Below are positions 32,745 through 44,291 of a stretch of DNA of 64,000 bases, in pieces. Each line of letters opens with the position of its first letter. Positions within the stretch are counted from its first letter, which is position 1. The notes under the pieces were generated by a model. The model ran no database searches. It was not told where the DNA came from and saw nothing but the letters and a program-made list of their open reading frames with translations. The position numbers were made by a program, and so were the translations under genes. The DNA comes from Mantis religiosa (Eukaryota > Arthropoda > Insecta > Mantodea > Mantidae). The DNA lies in contig CM060954.1 of the NCBI GenBank assembly GCA_030765055.1, positions 103,989,947 to 104,053,946 on the forward strand, written 5' to 3'.

Positions 32745-33235
32745 GGTAAAATGGTGAAAATGTTGAGTATGGTGAGCGTGTCAGCTTCCAGGATCGTTGT
32801 TCCCATTTTCTTTGATACGACTGTAGATACTGTAGCTTATATGGGTATCTTCAAGACATTTGTGGAGCAGCTGAATGATACCGAATTGAGAGAATGTTAT
32901 TTCCAGCAAAATGGAGGAACGTGCCATACATCTAATGACGTCATGAAACTTGTAACCAGTTTCTTTGATAATCGAATACTCACAAAAGGTCTGATCTCCT
33001 GACCTAACCTCACCGTATATTTTTGTGGGAATATCTAGAAATAGTGTGTACAAGAATAGGCCACATAAATTTGATGTCTCAAGGAATCCATTCAAACCAA
33101 ATAAGTAGCACTGGCGAGTATACTCTCCGTAAAACTTCAGAGAATATGGTGAGACGAGTGCAAACGTGTGTAGATGCCGGTGAGGACACTTGCAAAATTT
33201 TCTCTGAAATGTAAATGGTGTAGTATAATCTCCCA
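32745..33235 (+). pseudogene. Tc1/mariner-type transposase C-terminal relic
   Basis: Starting within the core domain, the plus strand reads VSASRIVVPIFFDTTVDTV, matching V.A.RI.GP.FF. Next is YFQQNGGTCHTSNDVMKLV, where the second catalytic Asp of QQDGA.CHTS has become Asn. The segment GLIS-stop-PNLTVYFCGNI then corresponds to GLWPARSPDLTVCDFFLWGN with the SPD Asp lost, and TSENMVRRVQTCVDAG is the C-terminal block. Helix-turn-helix and first catalytic block are absent. It is related to, but clearly older than, the intact element at 28.5 kb. The 158-codon minus-strand frame across it is a shadow. Confidence 0.75.
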
Positions 33236-33259
33236 GTTGTGTTTTATATTCTCCCAAAG

Positions 33260-35198
33260 ATGCACATGTGTCCTGTTACTGGTTCAAAAGTTATGGCCTA
33301 TTGAAATGGTTCAGGTTTATTTGGATCGAAATGTATAAACCATTTCTGTTTTAGTGGCATCGGGAATATGAAATACACCTTATTAATTTACATGAATGGA
33401 TTATTCAGTTCCTGCTTTTTAAAATTTTCTGTTGAATTCCACCTGAATATTTAATGTTGATACCTATCTAATCGGAAAGAGACGTGCTGAAGCTTCCCAA
33501 ATTAATAAGCAGCAATTGTTTGAAAAATATCTGAATGTGTGTGCTTCATCTGTCTGTCTTCTCTGTGAACAGATTAACTTAAAAACGAATCGTAAAAATG
33601 AACCTTAGTTTTGAGTCATTCAAGCTTACGACACATTTTCAAGAAAATTTTCTCACCCCAAGCTATAACGTCTAAAAATGAGTTTTATTAAACATGTAAC
33701 GTTTATGTCATTTTCATGAAAGCAATATATAATTTATACAAGATAAGGATTCCTGTAAAGTTAAAACACTTCCGAGGTATCCCTAATTCTATTAAACTGA
33801 ATATTCAAAGACTTCTATCCATTTTGCCTTATCTTTATTGTCTCATGTATTCCTGCAAAGAACATAGAAATTAAGTCATTACTCGCTTTAACTGACACGG
33901 TCTTCAAAATTTCAAAAATTACTATCATTTGTATGTTTTATTTACCAACCAAATATGTGGATTGAGCTAAAGATTCATCTTGATTATCAAGTAGTAGCTA
34001 TAACATTAAACTTGTAAGATTATATTTATAAACATGCACAATATGTTTATCGGAAGCAATACATGCTTTTAAGGGTTATAATTTCTTTATTTATGCGGTA
34101 TATCTATTGGCGTTGTGTCTATCTTTCCTTCAAGTTGTGAAAAAGCTTTTCCAGACGATATGAAGCACATAGGTGCTTGAAACATCAAGATAGTGTTCAT
34201 ATAAATAAGATAATTGCTAACAGACACAAAAGAATGGAGAGACACTTCAGAAAATTATGCGAATTTATGCGAAATAATAGAACGAAAATTGGTGAACAAA
34301 TATTAGGAATATGGGTGCGAAATTAAATATAAATAACAAACACATCCCTAAGCAAATATATCATAATTTATTTTTATAGCCAAATGATTCCTTGCTGTCA
34401 AAAATGTAAGCCCCTAAATTTGTAGTGCAAAAACGAGTTCTTAATTTACTGGTCTTAAAATGACTAAAATGAAAAGAAGGGACAAAATGCCTTATTAACT
34501 TACTACTTATAAAACGTTTAAAAGAAAAGTGTTGAACCTAAATAAAAATATATTTAACCCCACAAGATTACAGGGGATATATCGTTATTAAAGCATGTTT
34601 AACAAGTAACCTAAGTTAGAACAGCAAATCATTGTGAAAGCTAATATATTAATAGTGTATTGATTGTAAAAGACAATTTTCACAGTTTTCACGAGCAGTT
34701 CCTCTGAAACCTACTCTTACAGAGGGGCAATTTTCCATTTATATTAAGCCTCTCTTAAATACTTCTTAACTAAGCTACCACATCCTGAACTGTCCTTTTC
34801 TTAATCGTATTCAAACCCAATATCTATTATGTACATTAGTTTACTAAAATAGGAATCAGAAATAACAAAATTACAGAATTTTTATCATTAGTTTTAACTG
34901 TTAATTAAATCAGAAATGAGGGAAGCCAAAAAGCATATGCCACACCTTGAAGGGCGGACTACAGTGTGATGAATTTGAATTTTTGTGCTCTATGCATGAG
35001 CCCTCCCTCCAAGAATTTAAGGTGTATACATTTACATAAAAATGCTGCAACACTGGGACTTTTAATAAGTATGATTAGAATTATTAGTGAGAAAATAAGA
35101 CGTTTCGAAAATCGTAGCTGCGGAAAGCGGGACTTTATTGTATCCTCGTATTCTTAGGAAGTTCTGAATTAAACACCGTGCTTCAAATTTTGAGTCAC
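33260..35198. other. AT-rich non-coding stretch
   Basis: No gene or repeat was recognised in ~1.9 kb before the assembly gap. Confidence 0.5.
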
Positions 35199-36198
35199 NN
35201 NNNNNNNNNNNNNNNNNNNNNNNNNNNNNNNNNNNNNNNNNNNNNNNNNNNNNNNNNNNNNNNNNNNNNNNNNNNNNNNNNNNNNNNNNNNNNNNNNNNN
35301 NNNNNNNNNNNNNNNNNNNNNNNNNNNNNNNNNNNNNNNNNNNNNNNNNNNNNNNNNNNNNNNNNNNNNNNNNNNNNNNNNNNNNNNNNNNNNNNNNNNN
35401 NNNNNNNNNNNNNNNNNNNNNNNNNNNNNNNNNNNNNNNNNNNNNNNNNNNNNNNNNNNNNNNNNNNNNNNNNNNNNNNNNNNNNNNNNNNNNNNNNNNN
35501 NNNNNNNNNNNNNNNNNNNNNNNNNNNNNNNNNNNNNNNNNNNNNNNNNNNNNNNNNNNNNNNNNNNNNNNNNNNNNNNNNNNNNNNNNNNNNNNNNNNN
35601 NNNNNNNNNNNNNNNNNNNNNNNNNNNNNNNNNNNNNNNNNNNNNNNNNNNNNNNNNNNNNNNNNNNNNNNNNNNNNNNNNNNNNNNNNNNNNNNNNNNN
35701 NNNNNNNNNNNNNNNNNNNNNNNNNNNNNNNNNNNNNNNNNNNNNNNNNNNNNNNNNNNNNNNNNNNNNNNNNNNNNNNNNNNNNNNNNNNNNNNNNNNN
35801 NNNNNNNNNNNNNNNNNNNNNNNNNNNNNNNNNNNNNNNNNNNNNNNNNNNNNNNNNNNNNNNNNNNNNNNNNNNNNNNNNNNNNNNNNNNNNNNNNNNN
35901 NNNNNNNNNNNNNNNNNNNNNNNNNNNNNNNNNNNNNNNNNNNNNNNNNNNNNNNNNNNNNNNNNNNNNNNNNNNNNNNNNNNNNNNNNNNNNNNNNNNN
36001 NNNNNNNNNNNNNNNNNNNNNNNNNNNNNNNNNNNNNNNNNNNNNNNNNNNNNNNNNNNNNNNNNNNNNNNNNNNNNNNNNNNNNNNNNNNNNNNNNNNN
36101 NNNNNNNNNNNNNNNNNNNNNNNNNNNNNNNNNNNNNNNNNNNNNNNNNNNNNNNNNNNNNNNNNNNNNNNNNNNNNNNNNNNNNNNNNNNNNNNNNN
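35199..36198. other. Assembly gap (1000 N)
   Basis: Exactly 1000 N, so a placeholder rather than a measured distance. A reading frame passing through it is meaningless. Confidence 0.99.
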
Positions 36199-36394
36199 GT
36201 TACATGCTTTGGCTTTGCTTTGCAGCTTAAGATCTAAATCCCTCGTCTACACCTTAAGGTTTAAAGGCCCCCAATCGATCGTGGTCGCTGACTTTGATCG
36301 CGGATGGTTTGGGTATTTTATCTTTCCCACAATGCTCATTCTGTGTTTCTTACCACTGCTTTTCCCACGTAAAGTCGCATTTATGTCCACATAA

Positions 36395-36478
36395 ACATCC
36401 CTGCACGAGGCAGGACTGGAACCCGCAATCCCTTGCGTCTTGAAATACCAAAGCTAGAGCGTTTTACGAGGGTTGCCA
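36395..36478 (-). mobile_element. Possible tRNA-derived SINE remnant
   Basis: The minus strand has GCGGGTTCCAGTCCTGCCTC (B-box-like, 36413-36424) and GTAAAACGCTCTAGCTTTGG further upstream. The phrase after the B box (CCTGCCTCGTGCAGGGATGT) resembles a common arthropod SINE. No other copy lies in this window. Confidence 0.4.
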
Positions 36479-38330
36479 TGGGGGCGATTTTGATCTCTCA
36501 TTGCCTGAGTATTTTTAGTTTAGAATTTGAGTACTTCGCATATAACTGGTACTCTTTCTATGTATCAGCTACAACCCAAGACTTTGAAACGTAGTTATGA
36601 AGCATTTTGTTATTAATGCTTCAATTTGCAATACCTTTTTAAATTAATGAATACTAATGGTTTAAAGCTCCAAAATTCCTTCAGGAATAGTTTAAGTTAA
36701 TGATGAGTCGGTTAATTTGTACTATGAAGTAGATACTTAAACCTATCAAAGAGAACTGAAACATAAGTATTTGGTTGTCTTAAGAGTAGTATATATAATT
36801 GATTTTGGAATCTGTAACTTATCTACCCACATTTTAAAACGTCTTTTTATAACAAAATAATAGCGCAAGGTCAACAAAAAACTATCCTTCTACTGCGGTT
36901 GTCTTTTCGCATACGCAATTACAACTGTCAAACTAAATGAAAAGCGAAAATTGCTGGATTGATTTAATCTTATTATTGTTTGCTTCCCGTTAGTGTATAA
37001 TGAACTGACACCCATATTTATAACGTGTATCACTATGCAGCTCCTCAGTTCCTGCACCCTTCCCCCGCAACTGCCCCTCTTGTAAAAACATTTATTGGCT
37101 CGTTTTGGGGCTTATGACCTGACTTGTTCTGCAATTTACAGTGGCGGTTTTTGTTACTTATATGTTGGCAGCTATACATAGCTTGATTTTATAAAGCAGC
37201 TTTAGGAAGCGGGAGGTATGTAGTTATGTAAAGGAAAGATAGGAAATGGCTCAAGTTCCCGCGGCCTTAAGTAAAACATGTCTCCTTGAAATCACTTAGC
37301 AGCCAACCGTGATGGCTCAGTCGGTAGTAGTCTGTTTAGTTAACTCGTGTGCACGTCGACCCCTGCCTTTGACGAACCGTTATAATCGTTTTACAACATA
37401 GACCCTGCTTCTCCCAGATCTTTCTGCAAGGTTGCCACCTTTCTCGATACGACATGGGTATCGTACGAGGTTTCGTCTAAATAAATTATCTTATGTCAAT
37501 TATTGCGAAACTTCCTTAGTTTTGCAAAAGTTTCGCCAAGCTACAATTCTACTGGATTCCACAATAACTCTTATCTTATTCAAAGTGCGGTATTTGAAAC
37601 CCAGCTCCTTTAGGAGGCCACGCAAAGTGCAGTGCACATAAGGAAAATCATAAATTTCTTACAAATGTGCAACCAATTCGTCTATGGTGGCCGCTGTCCC
37701 TTTTGCAAAGAATCTATAAATTTCTCGAGCAATTAAATTGCATGTGAAATTATCTACTTTAGAGAAACGTTTCCTTTTGTTTTTACACTTGATCGGCTTC
37801 TTTCGAATCCCTTTCATCACAATATTTCTTACTGTATTTCTGTAAATACGCAGAATTTATCATCAGGTGCATTGCACGACCCTTTAGCAAGATTCTCAGC
37901 ACATATTTATATGTGTTCAAAACAAGCGCTTGAATTTGCTTAGAAACAGTTCCCGCTATAACTTTGTTTTCTGAGGCTTTTCCAGTAATATTACTCGACC
38001 CATTTATTCACACTATTGTCATCACTTTATGTTCACTTGACTGAAAGTAATCTACTACTTCATTTGCATTTACCACTGCATTTCCCTCCCACGGTCTTCA
38101 CATCATGACACACAACGAATTTCTGCACGTAATGAAACGGATCAACTGGAAGCTGGAACTTTGGCAACTGAGACTCCACGTGGAGTAGACATGCGACTGT
38201 CACTTCGAGAAAATCAGGTTTGCTATTGGTCCTCAACGACAGTGTTCCATTTCTGAGGTGTGGAGGTAGATTTATGACGGTCATTAGCGGGCGGGAGGGT
38301 AGTTTCCATTGAGGGGCAAACTGCACTCGC
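36479..38330. other. Non-coding stretch with one A-box-like site
   Basis: No gene was recognised. GTGATGGCTCAGTCGG at about 37309-37324 resembles the start of a tRNA-derived SINE but lacks a following B box. An 88-codon minus-strand frame (38060-38326) has no recognisable domain. Confidence 0.4.
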
Positions 38331-38339
38331 GTTCACTAG

Positions 38340-38410
38340 ACAGGTTTTATCTGAGGCCTCACATGGAAGGTCGGCGACGTAAATCGAACCCTTGAACTTC
38401 AGGCACCATG
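38340..38410 (-). other. Weak tRNA-like segment
   Basis: The minus strand carries CAAGGGTTCGATTTACG, a B-box-like phrase, with GC-rich sequence after it (to about 38200). This could be a SINE head, but the A box is not convincing. Confidence 0.25.
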
Positions 38411-39171
38411 AGTGTGTACGAATGTTTAATGCGGGCTAATAACGTGAGTTGTCAACATTGAAATGCCTTAAGTGTGTTTGGAATCCTCTATCTCTACAAT
38501 GTTAAATCTATTATATTTAATATCCGTTATCTCGGTAACCAATCAAGCTAGAGGGATGAAACTTTTACCACAAAAATATGTATTGTTTCCTTGTAATTTA
38601 GACTGAAGGAATTTGCATTAATGTGAAAAATGAATATAACATAATCTTATTAAGGCGACTCAAAATATTGAAACAAAAATTCAGCTTTTTCAGAAAATAA
38701 TTATTGCAAATAAATTTTGCTCTGTCTAAAGTTGTATATACATATACAGAATATGTGGTAAATTGTAGCTTGTTATCTGATACGGAAGCTGAGATAATGG
38801 GTCAGATATATTAAGAAATGTGATTTTCCAAAAATTTGTTTAAAGTTGGTAGTAGATTTTTATCATGCCTTAGTACATCCCTGGGCCATATGATGGGTTA
38901 TCTGAGGCTTCCTCCTCTACAAACATGGTCATAGCATTTTATACACGAAACATATTCACTGATAAATCTTTTCAACAAAGAAACATTCACAATTATGTTT
39001 AGAAAATTATGCATTTCTTTATAAAGTTCAAAGCATGACTGTATTTTCTTTTTAAGAACTAATTGGAACATGTTTTAGGATATTAACTGTTTGATTGACA
39101 TGCATTGTTTATAATTAGTTTTAGACTCGCTAATATTCTTCATTTTCTTAAAAATACCCTTTGGTCTTTCA
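38411..39171. other. AT-rich non-coding stretch
   Basis: No gene or repeat was recognised. Confidence 0.45.
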
Positions 39172-40168
39172 TAATGGCTTATTTTACCAACAGATGTTAA
39201 AATCGAAGTTAACAAATGTAACGTAACAAATGTCACAGCGCTAACACTAATGTTAAATGTCTTGCATTTCACCAACCTGTTTTCTGAAAATGTTAACAAA
39301 CCTGTGTTAACGCCAAGAAACTCGTAAATATCACAGCTATAGAAAGCTATGGATGAGTCGTATTACTTTCTGAACGTACTGCGATGCGCTTTGTTTTCAT
39401 TTTCGTCTGCACAAGCTGAAAAATGGCGGAAGAACAAAATCGTAAATAAAGCCGCGAGACAAACTCCTCATCGATGGAGAGCGGATTGTTAATTGAATTG
39501 GTGACGAAGTGTAAGGATATCGTGTAAAATAAGAGTACGGATGCGATGAATGTAACAGAGAAAGATGTCACGGGGAAAATATTGGAAACGAATTTAATTC
39601 AAATGCATGTGTCACTACTACAAGCAACAAATAACTTGTCAGTATGACGTACATTTAAAACTAGGTGCGAAGGGCAAGTGACTTAAACGGTTCAAGACGG
39701 AAGGTGGACAGTGTATTATCCACATAATTCAGTGAATTATAAAACCGCAAGGTTATTAATACTTGAAGCAAAGGCGAGATCGCCATATTCCTTTCGATGC
39801 ATGTTCTAACCTCTCTTGTACTTCCGCAGTAACCTTCATAGCAACATGTTTTGACAGTCTATACCTCCGTAAAGCAATTTTCTTCGGATAGCTTCTCAAA
39901 ATCATTTCTCCTCATAGGCCGTACTCTATTACGAATGCCATTTAGACTGTCTTAAATATAGCAAATCGACATCAACAGCTGAGTTCATGCTCGCCATATT
40001 GACTACTTACAATTGTTGAGGACTTAAGATAAGAAATTTGGCTTGTTAGTTTAACACGAGATTTAACACGAGTGTTACGCCAACAGTTGTTGGTGAAATG
40101 CAATTTTTGTTTTAACTATTGCTCAACTCGTGCTAAGTCTTAACATCTGTTGGTGAAATCAGGCATAA
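39172..40168. mobile_element. PIF/Harbinger-like element, 991 bp, TAA duplications
   Basis: The element (39175-40165) is flanked by TAA at 39172-39174 and 40166-40168, fitting the 3-bp TWA target of PIF/Harbinger. The left end reads TGGCTTATTTTACCAACAGA and the right end, read inward, TGCCTGATTTCACCAACAGA. The similarity goes on into a second shared block (GCATTTCACCAAC at about 39254 and GCATTTCACCAACA read inward near 40090), so the inverted ends are ~110 bp long and carry an internal repeat. No DDE transposase is present. The interior holds a decayed Myb/SANT-like frame, described separately. It would depend on a transposase supplied elsewhere. Confidence 0.7.
39423..39689 (+). pseudogene. 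Decayed Myb/SANT-like DNA-binding frame inside the Harbinger-like element
   Basis: From an ATG at 39423 one frame reads MAEEQNRK, a stop, SRETNSSSMESGLLIELVTK, CKDIV, a stop, NKSTDAMNVTEKDVTGKILE. This matches the pattern of Myb/SANT-like domains (Myb_DNA-bind_5 type): NF...E..LL.ELV.KYK.IIENK.TDA....KE..W..I. Such domains occur in the second protein of PIF/Harbinger transposons and in host genes derived from them. Three in-frame stops (near 39447, 39528 and 39657) disable it. The tryptophan expected after the KD..W position has become a glycine. The similarity is by eye and covers ~50 residues. Confidence 0.55.
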
Positions 40169-41625
40169 CAGGAATATATATCCTACAAAACAATATTCGA
40201 TACGTATAATTCACTAAACATAGGAGAAGCATGTAAAAAATAAGCATCAAAGAGAAAAGAAAACAGATTAGCTAACAAAAAAATCCCATTTTGGTGGCTC
40301 TTACAGAAAAAATGTTACAGCTGTCAATCGTTACACATTTTTATCGACTTTTGACAGAAGCAACACAATAGAGCAGGCGTAATTGGTTTATAAATCATTA
40401 CTATATGTATCGTATATAAATTTAATCGTAGAAAAATGCAGGATAATGTGGGATATAAATATGCACTATGGCAATTTTGATTTTCGGCCATTACGAACCC
40501 CCTCAATACGTTTTAGAAATTGCAGCACAATAAATGCACAATAAATTCCTGAAATATTACAGCTTCTAGATTTTGATATCATTACCTTACGAGTCGCTGA
40601 AGTGTTAAACTTGCCAAATATTGCAACCCGAGTGCAAACTTCAGGCACATCAAACTTCCAGGAATTGATTCAAATACACTTCTGTAAGAGGATAACGCGA
40701 AGGGAAAGACACGAATTTCAGAACTATACGCCCTCGTATTACATTTATTTCCATCCACCACCTAAATTCCCACCAACACTTCTGCTTGTATTACTAACAA
40801 AGCTTTCAGTTCGCCTGTGATACGTAACTTTTTCGTCCGCTGACTTGTTAAGTTCTAGAATGTCATAACCAATCTAAGTTTAGAACTTCCACGATCTGAA
40901 CCGTCAGTAAATAGAATTCTTGCTAAATGAATATATTTAATCTTAATTATATCAGCTATACTTGTTTATAGCTAAATACGTATTACTGAACTTGCAATTG
41001 ATTTTAACTTAAGGAAACTGTTTTTGAAATTAATTTTCCATCTTATCATTGCTTGATCAAGTTACTCATAACATTCTTAATTCCAGTATTAATTTTTAGT
41101 TTTAATTTCCATATAATTATACTCTTTGCAATTGACGTCACATTCAAGGAGCATGGGGATTTCAAAGCTATCACAAAACGTTTATAAAAATTTTGCATAT
41201 CGCTTAAACCTAAATATACCTTACTAGTAAGTAACGAATGTGCATTTATTCCTTCATCCTCTAGCATTTTTGTCTTCTAGTATGCACTGTTACTGTAATT
41301 AAACTTCCTAATGCTATGCAATATTAGCTTATTTCCTGGTTTAGCAGGACATCAACTAATTTTATTTGGAAGCTACCAACAAACTACGTTTATTTTCATC
41401 CCTAGCTCTGTTGCACTAATCGTGTTACCCAGCATTCCCATTTTTTGATATATTTTTCCTGGATTTTTGCCTTTTGTTCGTATTTCTAACAGTTATTTGA
41501 TAAATGCATTTTGTCAGTAAATGGAAACAATCTCATTTCACAAAGTCTTATGGTATATCGAAAAATATGGTAATCAGAAGAAGAACAGCTTAGTTGGCGT
41601 GAAAATCTACGGTTCAAATTTCATA
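40169..41625. other. AT-rich non-coding stretch
   Basis: No gene or repeat was recognised. Confidence 0.45.
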
Positions 41626-41627
41626 TA

Positions 41628-42526
41628 TGAGAGCTGTTCAATAAAGAATGAACACATTTTTTTTGACAACGTATCTTTGCTCATCCTCATAATTTTGATG
41701 GTTCTTCTCCAAATAGTCTCCGCTGAATGCGATGTACTTGTCCCAGCGTTTCTGCTAGTCTTTAAAGACATGCTGGAAATAACTTTTAAGACATCCTTCA
41801 AAATCGTCTCCGCAGCCTTCACTACTGCTGCTGATGATGGATAATGCCTCTCACGAAGGCGTTTCTTCAAGTTAGGGAATAGAGGAAAATCACATGCGGC
41901 TAAATCCGGACTATAGGGAGGGTGAGGGATGCACTTCACGTTGAATTTTGCAATATATTCAACAACAACATTGGCAATATGCAGCCGCACATCTAGCCTG
42001 CTTCACGGAAATGTGGTCTTTAGCGCCTGATATGGACTTGCAATGTTTTCAGGACATCCCTGTAATATTCTGTAGTTACTGATGCATGTGCAGCTACAAC
42101 ATGCTGATAAACCATTCCATGAATATCAAAGAATGAGATGACCATAACTTTCCCAGCAGAAGCAACTAGTTTTGCTTTTTTGGAGGTTGGTGTTGAAGGA
42201 GATCCCCACACTCAGCTTTGCTGCTTGCTCTGAGGATCAAAATGATGTAGCCAAGTTTCATCAGCAGTGATTACGTTTGAAAATAACTCCGGATCTTCCT
42301 CTAACATCAACTTTAACTGCATGTTACCTCCGTTGCAGCGGTAGGTGATACTGAACATGTCTGAATTTGCCTGGTTATCACAGGCGGGAACCAGGAGTAC
42401 CAACAGTGAAACTACTACAGCATGCTTGCTTCACATTAAGCTAACAGAATATAATAAGATGGAATTTTAGTGCAAAAAAATTATGACCGTAAAAAATTAA
42501 GATCATTCTTTATAGAAAAGCCGTCG
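41628..42526 (-). mobile_element. Internally deleted mariner, sister of the 24.1 kb copy
   Basis: Flanked by TA at 41626-41627 and 42527-42528. The ends are TGAGAGCTGTTCAATAAAGA and, read inward from the right, CGACGGCTTTTCTATAAAGA. At 899 bp it lacks ~395 bp corresponding to 24803-25197 of the full-length relative, joining the first catalytic region to the extreme N-terminus. Remaining minus-strand blocks are VITADETWLHHFDPQ (first Asp kept), VKCIPHPPYSPDLAACDF and FPNLKKRLRERHYPS. The helix-turn-helix is gone, so it cannot encode a working transposase. The second Asp of the DNARPH block lies in a decayed stretch around 41985. Confidence 0.9.
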
Positions 42527-42617
42527 TAGTTGACATTTTTCAGCTTTATTCCAACCTTCAGAGTTATTTTAATCCCGATAATTGTATAGGAATAAAAGCT
42601 ATATCTGTGCGACACTG

Positions 42618-42618
<1 letters not shown>

Positions 42619-42663
<45 letters not shown>
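42619..42663 (-). repeat. 45-base poly(T), probable retroposed poly(A) tail
   Basis: An uninterrupted run of T. As a minus-strand poly(A) it could mark the 3' end of a retroposed sequence lying to the right (42664-42890). A minus-strand frame there, IEDNLTRNDVTNLKKSYKAL, runs straight into the poly(A), which would be unusual for a processed mRNA copy, so the source is unclear. Confidence 0.6.
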
Positions 42664-42673
<10 letters not shown>

Positions 42674-42923
42674 ACACTGTTGCATTCAATGCCTTATAAG
42701 ACTTTTTAAGATTTGTCACATCGTTTCTCGTCAAATTGTCTTCAATATTTTTCAGGTCCTGAAAGCAATAAAGGAAATTCTCTAAACGATCAAAGGCTTC
42801 ACAATTAATTCTTGGTTTGGGATAAGGAAATGGGTTTATACAGTACATCAGGAAATATAAACGTAGATAAAGGCGACATGTTAACAGCAAAAAGGGTTGT
42901 ATGAAGCCATTAATCTGTTCGTG

Positions 42924-43662
42924 GCCCGCCTCGATAGCGTAGATGGTAGGGAGTCTGCCTCACGATCCAGAGTTCACGAGTTCTAATCTCGGTCAGGGTG
43001 AGTTACCTGGATAAATTTTTTCCAGAGTTTTTCCTTTATCCTGGTACATGAATATCATTTAACTGTAAGCTCTATGGACCGTGGACTCAGTTGAGCATGG
43101 ATGATTGGTCTGCTCTCCGCAGAAACAAACTTAGATAAAGGCGCTTCCGATTCCCTGGGCGACTTCCTCCCGTGCCTCTCGCCGAGAGGAAGTCATTCTT
43201 GCTCGGTTACGCATTGGCCACTGCGTTTTTAGCCATCGTTATCTTTTAAACAGGAGTCCTGCGCCAATTTGCCCGCTATGCGGCGCTACGCTGTCAGTCC
43301 GCCACGTTATTTTAATGTGTCCAAACCTGGAGCGTCTTCGCTGGTCTCTTGAGCTGCCGGCCAGCTTGAAAGACGTATTGGCGGACGACCAGCAAGCGGT
43401 GGTCAAAGTTTTAAAGTTTCTATCCAATGTTAATTTTATCATAGAGCCAGAGATTCATTTTAACATTTTATCATTTTTATACCTTGACTTAGGTATATGA
43501 CAGTTTTAGCCTAGTTTTAGACTGTTTCAGAAGGCTTTGCTTTTAAGGGCGCTGATGACCGCGCTGTTGAGCGCCCCGAATCACCATCAAATCAAATCAA
43601 TCAGTTGACCATCACTTCATTAGTCGTCCGATATTACTTAACTTTGGAGGATGTAAATTAAT
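42924..43662 (+). mobile_element. SINE-A copy split by a LINE insertion
   Basis: The first part (42924-43098) starts GCCCGCCTCGATAGCG and runs to ACTCAGTTGAGCAT. The second part (43601-43662) resumes with TCAGTTGACCAT and ends TTTGGAGGATGTAAATTA. The repeated 12 bases (one mismatch) are the target duplication of the inserted LINE end. The SINE was therefore in place before the LINE arrived. Confidence 0.88.
43099..43600 (+). mobile_element. LINE 3' end (I/R1-like), 5'-truncated
   Basis: The C-terminal coding frame (43190-43460) reads EEVILARLRIGHCVFSHRYL, CPLCGATLSVRHVILMCP, then SLKDVLADDQQAVVKVLKFL. This is the arthropod LINE C-terminus with the CxxC...H...C zinc-knuckle-like motif. The trailer contains GGCGCTGATGACCGCGCTGT and ends in ATCAAATCAAATCAA, the short tandem tail typical of this group. 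The 43087-43098 and 43601-43612 repeats are its target duplication. The upstream ORF is missing, as usual for 5' truncation, and a leading frameshift is likely. Confidence 0.9.
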
Positions 43663-44257
43663 AAATGTCCATTTGCGATATTTCTATTTTATTCCCTAAT
43701 TGTAGCTCGATTCCTTTGGTTTTAAGGTGTGAAAATTCTGTGTAATTACAAACTATTCAGAGCAAAATGTTATATCTTGACGCCAGTAATAAATAACTTT
43801 TTGTGTAGTAGATTATGATAATGTTCTAATAGGTTTCAATTTGGTGATAAAGATACGTTCTAAATGCAAATTTATAATATTGTTAAGCTTTCTACAACCT
43901 GTTAAGATCAAATGTTTTATTTTATTGTAAGCTATGGAGTTGAAAAAGAAAGTTTTATCATGTACAAGGATCTTTAATAGAACTCATTCACTGGTAAAAC
44001 TAGTTCTCTTCTTTTGTAGTCGAATAATATAGGTTTTGGTTTCTTCCCTCGTAGAATGTTCTCTCGGTGTGTTCCATTAGTCTTCCGAATTATCTCTGCT
44101 AATCACCTTCATCAAATTTGTGTTTATTTTGGACTTAGTTTGAGGTATTTTTACCTTTGTATATCTGTAAAGAAATTATCTGCTTTATTTGACATAAAGC
44201 TGACATATATGTTGACATGGTCTTTTGCTCAGTGTCAGAGCTGTCAAGGAAGAATTC
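43663..44257. other. Non-coding stretch
   Basis: No gene was recognised. The final part may belong to the retroelement 3' region that includes the motif at 44258. Confidence 0.4.
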
Positions 44258-44291
44258 CTGAAGAAGCCCCACATAGTTGGGACGAAACGTC
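44258..44291 (+). other. Retroelement 3' motif resembling a degenerate hammerhead core
   Basis: CTGAAGA, a GC hairpin (CCCCA....TTGGGA), CGAAAC and GTC follow each other in hammerhead order. The phrase CCTGAAGAAG...GACGAAACGTCG is a familiar feature of the 3' regions of Penelope-like and some other retroelements. The conserved CUGAUGA has an A for U change and no stem I partner is visible, so self-cleavage is not expected. The surrounding 44220-44400 is probably a retroelement tail. Confidence 0.4.

Noticed and set aside
32781..33257. 158-codon open frame on the minus strand
   Set aside because: Antisense of the transposase relic at 32745-33235.
35178..36230. 350-codon open frame
   Set aside because: Almost entirely N; it is the assembly gap.
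38060..38326. 88-codon minus-strand frame
   Set aside because: No recognisable domain, no splice context, and it lies next to a B-box-like site, so repeat origin is as likely.
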